A stretch of 64,000 bases of DNA from Allomyces arbusculus (taxonomy: Eukaryota; Blastocladiomycota; Blastocladiomycetes; Blastocladiales; Blastocladiaceae). The stretch lies in contig JADHYV010000008.1 in NCBI GenBank assembly GCA_027604705.1, positions 248,001-312,000 on the forward strand, in the 5' to 3' direction. Position numbers and translations under genes: made by a program. Below, one piece after another: positions 1-12,066 of the stretch (positions are counted from its first letter, which is position 1; every line of letters begins with the position of its first letter). The notes beneath the pieces were generated by a model. The model was not told the DNA's origin. It did not search any database and saw only the letters and a program-made list of their open reading frames with translations.

Positions 1-356
1 CTTCTTGTCCCACAGCACAGGCACCGTGAAGCGACCTACCAATGGTCAAAGGGGTGGAGAGTGAGCGTCATGAGCGTGATGACGCGCTGGGAGGTAGGAA
101 AAGGCGGTACGCACCCTCGTAGTCCGGATTGGCCTTGAAGTAAAGCTCGCGCAGGTACTTGGCACCATAGAGATGGTCGTGCGTCGCGCCCGGGCACGAC
201 GTGTCGTTCTCATTGTCGAGGAAGTGCCAGCCATTCGTGCCCATGTGGTAGTGCACGACCGAGACGGAAATGGCCGACTCGAGCCCCTTGAGCGCGCGCG
301 CGATCAGCGTCCGGTGCGCCCATGGGCACTGATTATTGGAACAATCGCGCACGTTA

Positions 357-398
<42 letters not shown>

Positions 399-893
399 TA
401 TTAAATAGGGCCAATAACGAACCGCGAGCGAGACGTAGAGGTGGTACCGCCCCGCCTCGGCCGGGAACAACGCGTTCGGGTCGGCCTCGACGACGTTGCG
501 GAACGACGAGACTTGGCGCCGGAACTCGCCGTCTTTAGAGTCCCTGCAGGTTGGTTGAACATGTCCGCCGTGAGGATCACGGTCTCGACGCGCACATTCA
601 GCGTGCGTGCTGCGCTACCATTGCAGGATCTTGGGGCGGTCGTCGGTGGCGAGCTGATGCTGCTGGTTCGTGCTGGTCATGGTGGTGGCCGTGGAGCTCG
701 ACGTGCTGGCGAATCGCGCTGTTTGTTGGTGGTTGAGCAGCCTGAACGTTGGCGAGGCCACGATATTTGAGGAGAGCGCGACCGGCCAACGACGCGTGGA
801 AACCGCGGGGGTGGCGAGCAGACGGGCCGCCGAGGTGACCAGCTTGCCGTTGGTAAATTTGTCAGCGCTGCTGATGGCCAACGAGCGGAACAT
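1..893 (-). CDS. ECM4: Xi-class glutathione S-transferase / glutathionyl-hydroquinone reductase (ECM4 type), 5' part
   Basis: The Xi-class family reduces glutathionyl-hydroquinones using a catalytic cysteine. Exons on the minus strand read 893-619, 543-423, 328-115 and 35-1, and the gene continues past the window edge. Exon 2 ends in YHLYVSLA and exon 3 opens with CPWAHRTLIARALKGLE, the thioredoxin-fold active site with its Cys-Pro-Trp motif. Exon 4 gives RFTVPVLWDKK, typical of the family. The chosen ATG at 893 adds about 85 residues before the conserved PKILQW. This extension is rich in Arg, Ser and Ala and looks like a mitochondrial presequence. An internal Met near residue 72 could start a cytosolic form. 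A further in-frame ATG lies at 983. Intron 2 holds a hexanucleotide repeat. The family call is firm; targeting is inferred. Confidence 0.88.
356..399. repeat. (GTGCTC)n hexanucleotide microsatellite in a GST intron
   Basis: About seven copies of the six-base unit GTGCTC lie in tandem inside intron 2 of the glutathione transferase gene (intron about 329-422). The copies look nearly perfect, so the tract is probably young or length-variable. It does not disturb the splice sites on either side. Confidence 0.85.
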
Positions 894-1472
894 GACGGCA
901 GAACACACGTTTGGCCGTTCGCGTCGGTGAGGAGACCATGGAGCGGATGTGCGCAGCGCGGCAGAGGTGGAGGTTAGGTTCAACGATCAGGGCTTGAACA
1001 GGCACATTCGACGTGGCGAGGCTTGCTTGAAGTGACGCAGAGGCATGCCACAGCCATCGACTCGCGCACCTGTGTTTGCTGCCGTTCGCGCTGGTTCGCT
1101 GTCGTTCGCACATTTTCCACGAAGGTTGTGGGCGACGGTCGAACAGGCGCGACCAAAGCGCGACGGCCGGGCATCATCAGCTCGCACATCACGCCCCGCA
1201 TGCTGCCCACCAGCAAGGAACGCTCTGCACGTCTGCGCCGGTCGGCACTGCTCACACTCGCGGGTTCCCGGCGCGTCTCCCGCGACCCCGCACCGTGCTC
1301 GCTCCAGCGCGTGCTTTTCGGTGCCACCGTCCGTCGACTGCGCGCGCCAGTAAAACGCCTATAAAGCTCTTCGCTCCCGCCGCGAAGGACCCGCTTCTCC
1401 ATCCACGCTCGCGGTCTCCGCGTATCGCACCACACCACACCAACCACTACCACCAGCATCATCATCATCATC
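894..1472. promoter_or_regulatory. Divergent promoter region between GST (-) and Hsp104 (+)
   Basis: No coding sequence is convincing here. On the + strand a TATA-like CTATAAAG lies at 1359-1366, 107 bases before the Hsp104 start, followed by a pyrimidine-rich leader and a short (CAT)n run just before the ATG. I looked for heat-shock elements (inverted nGAAn units). Only one imperfect pair, TTCCACGAA near 1117 with a three-base gap, was seen, so no HSE is called. Confidence 0.6.
1359..1366 (+). promoter_or_regulatory. TATA box of Hsp104
   Basis: CTATAAAG sits in an otherwise GC-rich stretch, 107 bases upstream of the start codon. The same eight bases, again followed by CTC, occur on the minus strand upstream of acyl-CoA synthetase 1. 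Confidence 0.65.
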
Positions 1473-4390
1473 ATGTCGTTCAACGCCGACAGTCTGACCG
1501 ACAAGGTAAGCCCCCCACGCCGCGACGCGTGTGCTACGCCCGCTCCACCGGCTTCACCGAACGGATCACTGACCCCACTCCTCTTCCCCATCTCCAGACG
1601 GCCAAAGTGCTCCAGGCAGCCATCGAGTCGGCGCGCGAGTTTGAGCACGTGCAGCTCTACCCGGCGCACCTGGCGTGCGCTCTACTCGACGACCCGGACG
1701 CGTTTTTCCGCAACGTGCTCGCCAAGGCCGGCGCCGACGCGACAGCGGTCGAGCGCGCGCTGCGGCGCGCCGTCAACAAGCTCCCCGCGCAATCGCCCCC
1801 ACCGGAACAACTCTCGCTCGCACCCGCAACGCACAGGGTCCTGAAAGCCGCGCAGGACCTGCAAAAGAAGCAAAAGGACTCGCACGTGGCCGTCGACCAC
1901 GTGTTACTCGCGCTGCTCGAAGTCGACAACGACGTCAAGGCCGCGATCACCGCTGGCGGGTCGACGGTCAAGGCGATTGAAAATGCGGTCGCCGGGATCC
2001 GCGGTAACCGCCGCGTCGAGTCCAAGTCGGGCGACGAAACCTACGAGGCGCTGTCCAAGTACGCGATCGACCTGGTCGCGCTCTGCGAACAGGGCAAGCT
2101 TGACCCGGTGTTGGGTCGCGACGACGAGATCCGTCGCGTGATCCAGGTCCTGTCCCGCCGCACGAAATCGAACCCGGTCTTGATTGGCGCGCCGGGTACG
2201 GGCAAGACGGCGATTGTCGAGGGGCTCGCGCACCGGATCGTGCGCCGCGACGTGCCGCAGAACCTGCAGTGCAAGATCTACGCGCTCGATATGGGCGCCT
2301 TGGTCGCGGGCGCCAAGTACCGCGGCGAGTTTGAGGAGCGACTCAAGGCCGTGCTCAAGGAGGTCAAAGACTCGGACGGCCAAATCATTCTGTTCATTGA
2401 CGAGATCCACACAGTGCTCGGCGCTGGCAAGGGCGAAGGATCGATGGATGCGGCCAACTTGCTCAAGCCGATGCTGGCGCGCGGCGAGCTGCGGTGCATT
2501 GGCGCGACGACGCTCGACGAGTACAAAAAGTATGTCGAGAAAGATCCGGCGTTCGAGCGCCGGTTCCAGCAAGTGTTTGTGGGCGAGCCCTCGGTGCCCG
2601 ACACGGTCTCGATCCTGCGCGGGCTCAAGAACCGGTACGAGTCGCACCACGGCGTGCGCATCCTCGACTCGGCGATTGTCGCGGCCGCGCAGCTCTCGGC
2701 GCGATACATCACGAACCGGTTCTTGCCCGACAAGGCCATCGACTTGCTCGACGAGGCCTGTGCGCACGTGCGCGTGCAGCTCGACTCGCAACCCGAAATC
2801 ATCGACCAGCTCGAGCGCCGGTACCTGCAGCTCGAGATTGAGCAGACGGCGCTCGCCAAGGAGCAGGACGACCCGACGATCCAGGAGCGCCGCGACCGCG
2901 TGAGCGAGGAAATGGCACGGATCCAGGACGAGCTCAAGCCGCTCAAGGCCAAGTACGCGCGCGAAAAGGGGTCAGTTGACCAGATTCGCGCACTCACGCA
3001 AAAGCTCGAGGACCTTAAGAACAAAGCCGAGATTGCCAAGCGCCGCGGCGATGTGGCCACGGCGGCCGATATCGAGTACTATGCGCTGCCGGACGTCGAG
3101 AAGCGGCTCGCCGAGATCGTCGCCGCCAAGCGCGCACGCGACCAGGAGCAGGCGTTCCACGGCGACGCCATGGGTGCCGACGCTGGTGGGTCGATGCTGC
3201 AGGAAGTCGTCACGGCCGAGCACATCAACCAGATTGTCGCGCGGTGGACGGGCATTCCAGTCAGCAAGCTGTCCAAGTCGCAGGCCGACCGATTGCTGCA
3301 CCTCGAGCAAGAGCTGCACAAGCGTGTCGTTGGCCAGGATGAGGCGATCAAGGCCGTTGCCGACGCGGTCATTCGGTCGCGTGCCGGTCTCGCACGCCCG
3401 ACACAGCCCACGGGCTCGTTCCTGTTCCTCGGGCCCACGGGCACAGGCAAGACCGAGACGGCCAAGGCGCTCGCCGAGCAGCTATTTGACGATGACAAGC
3501 ATATCGTGCGGATCGACATGTCCGAGTACATGGAGCAGCACGCCGTCTCGCGCCTGATTGGCAGCCCGCCCGGTTACGTCGGTCACGAGGAGGGTGGACA
3601 GCTGACCGAGGCGATCCGGCGCCGGCCCTACAACGTCGTGCTCTTTGATGAGGTGGAGAAGGCGCACCCGCAAGTGCTCAACGTGCTCCTGCAGGTGCTC
3701 GACGACGGGCGGCTCACGGACGGCATGGGGAGGACCGTCGATTTCCAGAATGTTGTCGTGATTTTGACGTCGAACCTCGGGTCGCACCATCTCGCGGAAA
3801 TGATGGCGTCGGCGTCGATGATGGAGACGGACGTGGGCGCCGTCCCGGCGACGATCCCGCCGGCGATCCGCGACCGCGTCATGCAAGACGTGAAGCGGCA
3901 CTTCCGCCCCGAGTTCCTTAACCGGCTCGACGACGTGGTCCTGTTCCGCCCATTGGGCAAGGCTGACTTGCGTGGGATTGCGCGGCGCCAGCTCGAGACG
4001 GTGCGCGCGCGGCTCAAGCAGCGGCACATTTCGCTCGAGGTGACCGACGCGGCGGTTGATGTGATTTTGCGCGACTCGTGGGACCCGCAGTACGGCGGGC
4101 GGCCCGTGCGCCGGTACCTCGAGCACGAGGTGGTCACGCACCTGTCGAAGCTGATTGTCGCCAACCAGCTCAGTGACCACATGCAAGTGACGGTCGACGC
4201 TGACCCGACGGGCACGCACCTCGCGTATGCGGTCACGGGCACGCGGCCCGGGTCGGTGAGCGGGAGTGCGCAGGGGTCGCCCTACATGACGCGCCGCCAA
4301 GTGCCGACGACCGGCAACATGCGTACGGCCGCGGGCGCCTACCGCGGGTACAAGCCCGAAGAGCAGGACGTGGACATGGACATGGACTAA
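1473..4390 (+). CDS. HSP104: Hsp104 / ClpB-type AAA+ disaggregase
   Basis: Hsp104 is a hexameric ATPase that threads aggregated proteins through its central pore together with Hsp70/Hsp40. Exon 1 is 1473-1505, exon 2 is 1598-4390, giving 941 residues (yeast Hsp104 has 908). The order is a Clp-N repeat domain (about 1-150), NBD1 with Walker [10 protein letters not shown] near residue 208 and Walker B ILFIDEIH, the coiled-coil M domain (about 410-530), and NBD2 with GPTGTGKTE near residue 622 and [10 protein letters not shown]. Walker A positions match yeast Hsp104 closely. The acidic tail DVDMDMD resembles the acidic cytosolic Hsp104 tail, and no mitochondrial presequence is seen, so this is Hsp104 rather than Hsp78. 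The intron after codon 11 has donor GTAAGC, close to the usual consensus and rare in this window. Confidence 0.96.
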
Positions 4391-5138
4391 TTTGTCGGCG
4401 GCGCAAGGCAAGTGTCGCTCGTGCAGTGCGCCGGATTTGCCGGCAGCGCGAGGGAGTGAAGTGGAGATGGGGCGCTGGGGTGCCTCACTACTCTGTAAAT
4501 ACCGAGTTGCTTGGGTTGATTCCGTTCATGCTGGCCGTGCACGGCCGAAACATTCGAAATACAAGATTGGGTGCAATTGTGGCCACTTGGTGTTTTGAAC
4601 GCATTGAGCAGAGCCTTCTCCACCACCGCCATTTGAGAGCAAAGGGTCGGACTAGCGTGTGCCAATGAACCTGCTTGATGCGCGTCGGGAAGGTGGTTCG
4701 TGCTCGCCATGGTATTGGCTGTGCTGTCGGTGGTCGCCCCGTGAAAATGGTGTCTGTTTGCAGTGACTCGAATGCGCATGTGGGCTTATGAATGTGTGGC
4801 AAAGCCAATCGTGCTTCCAATCATTCAGAAAGTCGCGATGTGGTCGACCACTCCTTGTTCTGTTCCGGGTCTGCCCATTGCATCTCTTCCTCGCGCGTGC
4901 CGGCCGCCGGCCCTTGCTCTCTCTCCCCGACTGGAATTTTACTCAGGGTCAAGGTCCTGCCGCCGCCGCTGCCGCCGCCGTCGCCCCGCTCGCCGTCTTG
5001 CTCCCGGTTGCACCCGCGCAAGGTCGGCAGCATTGCGCCTGCCGCGCGCCCCCGTTTCCTCGCTGTTCGCCTGCACCGTCATCGGCTCTCTGTCCGCAGC
5101 GACAAGCATCTGCTTCAGCAGCTCGCCTCCAAGAAATC
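4391..5138. other. Intergenic region, no gene seen
   Basis: Downstream of Hsp104 the GC content drops for about 400 bases, then pyrimidine-rich, CpG-rich sequence leads to the next start. Open frames run through the distal part into the next gene, but their translation (many Arg, Cys and Pro) does not look like protein. I place the start at the later ATG. Confidence 0.5.
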
Positions 5139-7794
5139 ATGGCATCGCACGGCCTGCCGCCGTCGCCTGCTATGTCGCCTGCCCCACCTGCCGGCTCGAC
5201 TGCAGCAACCACGACTGCACAGCAACCCTTCCACACCGCCTGGGACCCGTTTGACGGCCACCGCTCGCAGAACACTGCAGGCATGCCGCCCGGTCTCGCT
5301 GGCGCGCGCCGCGGGTCGTGGACGACGTCGGTACCATCGGCGCTCGTTCCGCCCGCCGCCGCATCGCGAGCGTCCGCTGCCGTTGCGCCTCCCACCAAGT
5401 CTGCGTCGTACGTGTCGCTCGCAGGTTTAGCGGCTGCTTCCGCCGTCTCGCCCGTCTCGCGTGCCGCCTCGGGCGCCAACTTGCAAGCGCTCGGTGGGTG
5501 GCCTGCTGCTCCCGCGCGCGGGCCCCTGGCGCTCAAGTCGGCGAGTCTTGCGCATTTGCCCGCCGCTGCTGCACTCGCAGCTGGGCTCGAGCCTTACTTG
5601 CCGCCGGAGCGTCTGTTCAGCGGGGCAAGCACGACGCAGCTCGCTGCACATCGCCAGCAGCTCGATGCGCTCGAGGCGTGGCATGCGCACGAGGCACTGG
5701 AACGGTCAATGAGTTCACTGTCGCTTGTACGTTGTGACCGTTTTGGTCTGTTGTTCACGTCCGCAGGCGCGGTGTTCTGACGCGTTTCTTTTTTAATCAT
5801 TTTAGCACAACTTGGGTCCTGGCTCGGCGAGCATGTTTTCCAGTGCGCCGCTCACGGCGCCATCGCTCGCCACGGGCACCAATGCCGTCGCGTCGAGCAC
5901 GCCCATGTCGGCCCTTGTTTGGGATACGCGTATTGGGGTGCGTATCGTGGCTGGTTATCCATTCATTCGCCTCGTTATCACTGGTCTTTGTTCATGTTCG
6001 CTCGTGTCTCACCCTGACCGTGTTGATTGTTTCCCTTTCCAGAACGAATCGACGGTGCAGTTCGCTGGCACACTTGTTTCCGGCCAAGACCTGCTCGTGC
6101 GCCAGTACCACGGCGTCCTCACGCTGCATCAGTCGCTGCGCGACTCGCAGACGGCACTGACGGTTCTGTCGACCCCCGCGGCTGCCGCGGCGCTGCGCCA
6201 GTGGAACCTGCAGCTGCCCGCGCAGGCCATGGTCTTGGACGCGACCGACTTGCAGGCTGTGACTGAACTGCTGCGGCTCGTGCTCGCTGGCGTCGTGCAC
6301 ATTACCATTGTTTCGGACAGTGCCGCGATTCAGCCGGCCTTGACGTACGCCTCGCTAAGGTCTCATCTTGCAATTTCGGAGTGAGCATGTCTGACTTCAC
6401 TTGGCGCTCCTCTTTTACAGGCACATTGCGAATGCCGGCCACACGCGCATCATCTGGATTACGTCGCTGCCTGCGCAGCTCGCCGCGTCCGTGCCGGGCA
6501 TTCAGCACAAGGCCATGGAAGACCTGCTGTGGTCGGGATTGCCGCGCACCGCATCGGCCACCTACTTGACGGACCGTGCGGCCTCGGCTACGCACTTGTC
6601 GGCGCTGGCGGCTAGCGGCGGGTCGGCCACGCATCTCGCGGGTCTCGCCGCTGGCTACTCGCCGTCCAAGCTCAATCCCGCAGCTGCTGGTGCCGCGACG
6701 GGCTCGCCGCTCAAGACCTCGTCGAGCGCAACCTACCTGTCGCCCGACATGTACCAAGACGCTTCCACGGCCGCAACCAATGGCAGCAGCGCACGTCGCA
6801 GCAAGCTGGTCCCGCTCGGCCCCCCGCCAGACTCGGAGCACATCCCGCTGCGTCTCGTGTCGTTTGGCCCACTTTACCACGCGCTGCACCATCCGGCCAT
6901 TATCGACCGGCTTGGGCCCAACTACGTCAACGCCATTGACCTGTCGCTGCTTGGCGGGATCCTCAAGTCGACCATGGACCCGTTCGCGTCGCTCAAGCTC
7001 TACCTGCAAGCCGCGCAGGAATGCGGTCTGCTGCGCCTGCACCACCAAGGGTCGCGGTGCCTGTTGCGCGTCGTTGCGCCGCACTTGCTCTTGCAGTGGG
7101 CGAGCTATTCGCCTGACTCGGTGCTCATTTCCGGCGCGACCGCCAACGGCGCGCTCGCGCGGTCCGCGTCGGCCGTGTCGCTGTCTGGCGGGACCGGTCC
7201 CGCCTCGACGACCGCCGTCCCTGCCGTGGCCGTCAACGACTACGCGATGCCCGCGTCCACGTCCTCGCCCGATCTCGACGACACACCGCTCTCTGACGCC
7301 GACCTGTTGCCGTACGTGCCGCTGATGCACGCGTTTTGCATGGCGCGGATGCGGTACCCGCCGCCGATTCGTACACCTGCCATCGGGCCGCTCCTGAAAC
7401 CCATGTTTGCGCGCGGCGATCTCGCGCCCTGGCGCAAGTTGTCCGAGTACTTGGCTGACGCGGAACGGCGTGGGATTGTGCGGCTCACGCGGCTCGGCGT
7501 GAATGGGGACGTGGAAGTGACGGTCCGCGAACGCAAGTGTGCCGCGCAGTGGCCCGCGATTCGCGCGCAGTACGGCGCGTTCCGCGACGTGGATGACGTG
7601 CCGCATGCGGGCGACGAGGCCGCGTTTTACCACCATCACCCGCACCACCATCACCATCAGCAGCACCACCAGCAACAGCAGTACCACGCGCCCGCGCAGG
7701 CGCAGTACCACCACCACCAGCATCATCACCCGTACGCGGTGGACCAACAGCAGCAGCAAGCGCAGTACCCGCAGGTCCAACCGCAACTGCAGCC

Positions 7795-7827
<33 letters not shown>

Positions 7828-8017
7828 CGTGCCGTCCCCGCCGCCTGCCGCCAGTACGGCGGCTGCCACGCATGACGCGTCCGAGTCGGAGGACGACGAC
7901 GCGCCGTTCACGTTTGTCGTGCGCCCAAGCACGTCGATGCGCAACCACGGGTCGGCCGGGCCCGCGTCGCCCGCGAACCCTGCTTCGCCCGTCGTGGCGA
8001 GCTACGGCAAGCCGTAA
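5139..8017 (+). CDS. Unidentified protein with two winged-helix-like (possibly OST-HTH/LOTUS) repeats and a His/Gln-rich tail
   Basis: Exons 5139-5726, 5806-5937, 6043-6359 and 6421-8017 give 877 residues. Residues 1-240 are Ala/Ser/Pro-rich. Residues 240-370 form a compact alpha/beta-looking region with strands such as VHITIVSD and TRIIWITSLP. Two similar segments follow, at DNA 6855-7080 and 7312-7533. Each reads roughly F/Y-x-PL-x-HA, then LL-K, then K-x-YL-x-A, then G-x-x-R-L, the pattern of a small winged helix. OST-HTH/LOTUS domains look like this and often sit beside a NYN-type domain, so an RNA-regulation protein is possible. No catalytic acidic NYN residues could be assigned. The tail carries His runs and about a dozen Gln codons in a row. 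The gene model is good; the function is not established. Confidence 0.85.
7793..7826 (+). repeat. Coding (CAG)n polyglutamine tract
   Basis: About eleven CAG codons in a row encode polyGln in the tail of the preceding protein. CAC/CAG-rich His/Gln sequence surrounds the tract from about 7630. It is in frame, so it is coding low complexity rather than an intergenic satellite. Confidence 0.85.
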
Positions 8018-9580
8018 AGAAGAGCTTGTTTCCAGATGGTGGGTGTCCCTCTTTTGTCGTTTTTGGATTGCGGGTTTTGCTTTTTTCACCAGTTTTGGAC
8101 CAAACAGTTGGCGCGAGGGTGGGTGCGCCGTCATTTGATTTGCGCGGGACGAGGGAGAGAGGAGAAGGGGGAATGTCGCGTCGTGCGGCGTGGAAGCGCT
8201 CGGGATGGGTGGAGGACGGTTGGTCATGGATGCTGATAGGTTTATTTATCGACATGACATTCCTTGAAAGATGCTGGTTGCCAAAGAATCGGGTCGCATC
8301 GCCTTGGTGGCGACAGAGGCTCGTCGCGAAAATGCATCTGAGGATTGACAGAAAACGAGGGCCCATTCGCCGTGGGTGTCGCTTTGTTCGATTGAGTAAG
8401 TAACAGAGCAGGGCAGAGCAAGCTCCGGTAGCCCACTCGTTGAGCTAATCACCCGCTCAACGTCTCCTGGACGAACCCCGGTCCGAACGGAGGAAGGCTA
8501 CCTGAACATCCACACCTTCCTCCACCAACTTGTCCGGAGTTTTTTGTGGCCTGTTACACCCGTCCGACACTGCTGGTCATTGATGCGCGAGAAAGACTGT
8601 CGATACCGCTCAACGTTGGTTTCGTGCTCATGGAATCGCACTCAAGTCCCCTTTTTGGCCATGTCAAGCAGACAGCCAGCCCACAGGCCCATACTAACCC
8701 TTAACTGGCGTGACCAATTCCCTGCTGTATGAGTTGGATGGGGACATCATTGCCGAATTGTGCTAGCAGAAGCGACAGTCACTGTTGCTCCAGGTGTATG
8801 ACGATGCTGACGCAGGCAATTCTCCAGTGTAGCCAATTGCATCCGACTTGCTTTCTTTCATGAGAGAAGTGAACGGAGGGATGCCGTGTCGTGAGGCAGT
8901 TTTCAGCTCAGAGGAGGTGTCTATTTCAGTGGGTGCGGCCAAACTCGTAACGTGTGACATCATTTTTCTCGAGTCAGATGCACGCGGAAGGACCTGAATT
9001 GATTTGGTTTCCACGACACAAACATGGCTGGTTGACCACCTCATTTGCGAGAACGGGACGGACTTGCTCTACTCAGTTGCGGTTGTCCCGTCTTGCGCTT
9101 CATTCATTCATCAGCGTCCATGACCAGCTCCCGCCCCAGTTCAGTGCAGTCAAATCTGGCCGCCTAGGTGAAGGGGCACGCAGGCTTGAGTCCTGAGGGG
9201 CGGGAAAACAAATCGAGTTAGTCGGCAAGGTTGGTGGGAGCGCTAGGGTTCCCTGATCTCGTGGCCATGGCGGCCTTTTTCCACGGACAAAACGGCGGCC
9301 GGCGGCTGCCATTATCTTCCATACGAACGGAACGTCCATGTTGATTAAGCAGCGTCTATTCTTTGGAATCGAGTATTTACAAGCCCTCAAAATCGGTCCA
9401 CAGGACCGGGACAGGGCCCAAGCAAAGGGCCACCAGGGCACAAACCAAACCAAAACGTCAACCAGCAACAAACCACAAATTCCACTTCCTTCGGGGCCAC
9501 CGCCAGCAGACGAGCCAGCCGCGACCCACGCACAATCGCGCGTCTTGCTCTCCATGTTCCCGCCTTGCTTTCGGGGCATC
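8018..9580. other. 1.56-kb intergenic region, no gene recognised
   Basis: This stretch lies between the 3' ends of two convergent genes. GC content is visibly lower than in neighbouring genes, with poly-T and A-rich patches around 8040-8100 and 9400-9500. Open frames on both strands are short and match no family I know. No terminal repeats, target-site duplications or transposase-like motifs were seen. Confidence 0.55.
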
Positions 9581-12066
9581 TCATGCGTTGAGCGACGCGT
9601 ACATGGCATCAATCTGCGCCTGGTACTTGCTCTTGGCGTCGTTGCGGCGCAGCTTGAACGTGGGCGTGAGCAAGTTGTTGTCGATCGTAAACTGCTCGGC
9701 CTCAAGCGTGAGCGCACGAATGTTTTCGAACCCCTTGAGCCCGGACGCCTTGCCGTACGCGACAAGCTGTTGCAGGAGCTTCTTCTTGAGTTCGGGTTGG
9801 TCGACAAAGTCGGCAAGCGTCTCGCCCTCAAACCCTTGCGCCTTGGCCCACGGAATGAACGACTCTTCGTCAGGCACAATTACGCCCACGAGCGACGCCT
9901 GCAGCGAGTCGCCGTGCACGTAGGCCTGCGCCACGAGCTCGTGCTTGCAGTAGACGTTCTCAATCTTCTCAGGTGCAATGTACTCGCCCTGCGCGAGCTT
10001 GAAGATGCACTAGAAAAATATCACGACAATGGATCACGTCAGCGACTGTCATGACCGAAAAGGGGTGGGGAAGATGCAGGAGAGTCCGTACCTTGACGCG
10101 ATCAATGATCACCAACCGGCCAAACTCGTCCCATTGCCCAACATCGCCCGTTCGGCACCACCCATTCTCGATCGTCTCAGCCGTCTTATCGGGCGCCTTG
10201 TAGTACCCACTGAAAATTGAGTTGCCCCGGACCGTAATCTCGCCACGCGGACGCGGCTCGTCCTTGGACGTGTAGTTCATCTCCGGAATATCGCGCAGTC
10301 GGACCTCGCAGCAACCCAACGGCACGCCGACGTGGCCCGCCGAGTAATCGCCCGAGAACGTGATCGACAGACCGGCCGAGGTCTCGGTCTGGCCATAGCC
10401 CTCGTAAACATCGCACGAGAAGCACGCGCGCAGGAACTGCAGGACGTCGGGCGCGATGGGCGCGGAACCGGTGAACAGGAACCGGCACCGGCCGCCGAGC
10501 TTGGAGCGCACGTTCGCAAAGACGAGCTTGTCCCACAGCCAGTGATTGACGGTACCGCGCTTGAGCCCGGCTTGCTTTTGCGCCATGGCCGTCTTGAACA
10601 GGAACGCCGCGGCGCCGCCCTTGGCCTTGACGCCGGACAGGACCTTGTCGTAGATGCGCTGGAGGGTGGGGAAGAGCGGATTAAATCAGGAAAGAGCGTT
10701 GCGAATCTATGGGTGGAAAACGAGGCCATACGTTGAACAGACGAGGCACCGCAACAAACACGGTTGGCCGCAACTCGGCCACGTCGTCAAGGAGCTTGCC
10801 CGTGTCGCCTGCGTAGAAACCGATGCGGGCGCCGTTCATGATGACGAGCTGCTGCAGGACGAGCTCGAACACGTGCGCCATGGGCAAGAAGGAAATGTGG
10901 ATCTCGTTGGGCGTGATGAGCGTGAAGCGGCGGTTCTGGCACCGGTAGTTGACGGCGGTCGCGACCGAGAGAATGTTGCGATGCGAGAGAATGACACCCT
11001 TTGGCAAACCAGTCGTGCCTAGAGTCGACGTCGAGTCGAAATTGTTGTCAGCCAAGTGAACGTACACCCGGCACCCGAGCAGCGTGACACGGACCAGATG
11101 TGTAGCAAATCGTTGCACAGTCGTCGGGTCCCGGTCGGTTCGGTTCCGTAACAACCTGCGCGCCCTGCGCCTCGAGCGCCGTGATCGCAATCACGTCGAC
11201 GCCAAACGCCTTGGAATCTGGAATAAACGATTCCGGGAACGTGTCCATGACCACAATCGTGTCGAGCGTCGGCAGCTTGGCCTTGAGCTTGATGAGCTTT
11301 TGCGCCTTGTCGTAGGTCGCAAAGCACACGCGCATTTCCGTCTGGTTGATAATGTACTCGATCGCCTCGTCGCCGAGCGTGTCGTAGAGCGGCACCGTCG
11401 TGTAGGCGTACATGTAGGACGCCTGCTGTCCGAGCGACCATTCCGGACGATTAATCGAGTAGAGACCCACGGGATCTTGCCGGTTCAGACCGCGTTGTGC
11501 GAGGCCAGAGCTGTTTCGTGGTGGGGATCACGGCGCAATCAGGTCACAGGAAACACGACCAAAACGGCAAGCAGTAAAAAAACATGGAGCACGAACCCAA
11601 GGTTCTTGACACGCTTGTAGACCTCGCTGTACGTTTGCCACACGTACGGACCGACCTTGCCGTCTTCGTCGCGGGTACGATGGCCAAGGAAGGGAGAATC
11701 GGCTACATGGCGATAAAGACGCGTCGCGAGCAAATCAGCTTTCACCCTCATCGCTGGAACAGCAGCAACGAGTCCCGCAAATCACATACTCGAAATCTTG
11801 AGGCCTGTCAAAAAGTTTTCGTGCAGCGAGTTGACGCCCGGCGGCATATCAATGAGGTCTTTGCCAGCAAGGTACGCGGCCCGGCGAGCCTACGATGCGG
11901 AAAGGGCCATCAAACGTCAGCATCGACGCGATTGCGCTCGCGAATCCGCAGAAACTGCTTGACAAAACAGCGCGCGTGCCGGCAGTACCTTGCCGTAACC
12001 AGGTTCCTCGACCGCATCGGGCGACTCGATGGTGAACGACGTGTTGGTCCAGACTTGCTTGGGCAT
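9581..12066 (-). CDS. Long-chain acyl-CoA synthetase, paralogue 1
   Basis: The enzyme activates fatty acids to acyl-CoA through an acyl-AMP intermediate. Seven minus-strand exons read 12066-11989, 11889-11790, 11702-11597, 11510-11095, 11018-10732, 10658-10092 and 10009-9581, giving 660 residues, normal for the family. Motifs are the AMP-binding loop YTSGTTGLPKGV spanning the exon 4/5 junction, PMAHVFE, FTGSAP, the adenylate motif YGQTET, WCRTGDVG, and [15 protein letters not shown]. The final lysine region reads LTPTFKLRR. No N-terminal membrane anchor or C-terminal SKL-type peroxisomal signal is visible (it ends ASLNA), so location is open. A paralogue lies about 10 kb away on the same strand (22090-24774). 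The first four exon junctions correspond between the two genes. Confidence 0.95.

Noticed and set aside
1110-1130. Possible heat-shock element upstream of Hsp104
   Set aside because: TTCCACGAA has a three-base rather than two-base gap between the half-sites and no third unit was found.
3482-4411. 309-codon open frame on the minus strand
   Set aside because: Antisense to the Hsp104 NBD2, a known source of long spurious frames in GC-rich genomes.
6302-8227. 641-codon open frame on the minus strand
   Set aside because: It is antisense to the winged-helix-like gene. The translation is almost entirely Arg, Gly, Val and Leu, a shadow of GC-rich codons and of the His/Gln repeats.
8018-9580. A degraded mobile element in the low-GC gap
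   Set aside because: No terminal repeats, target-site duplications, or transposase, integrase or reverse-transcriptase motifs could be seen in any frame.
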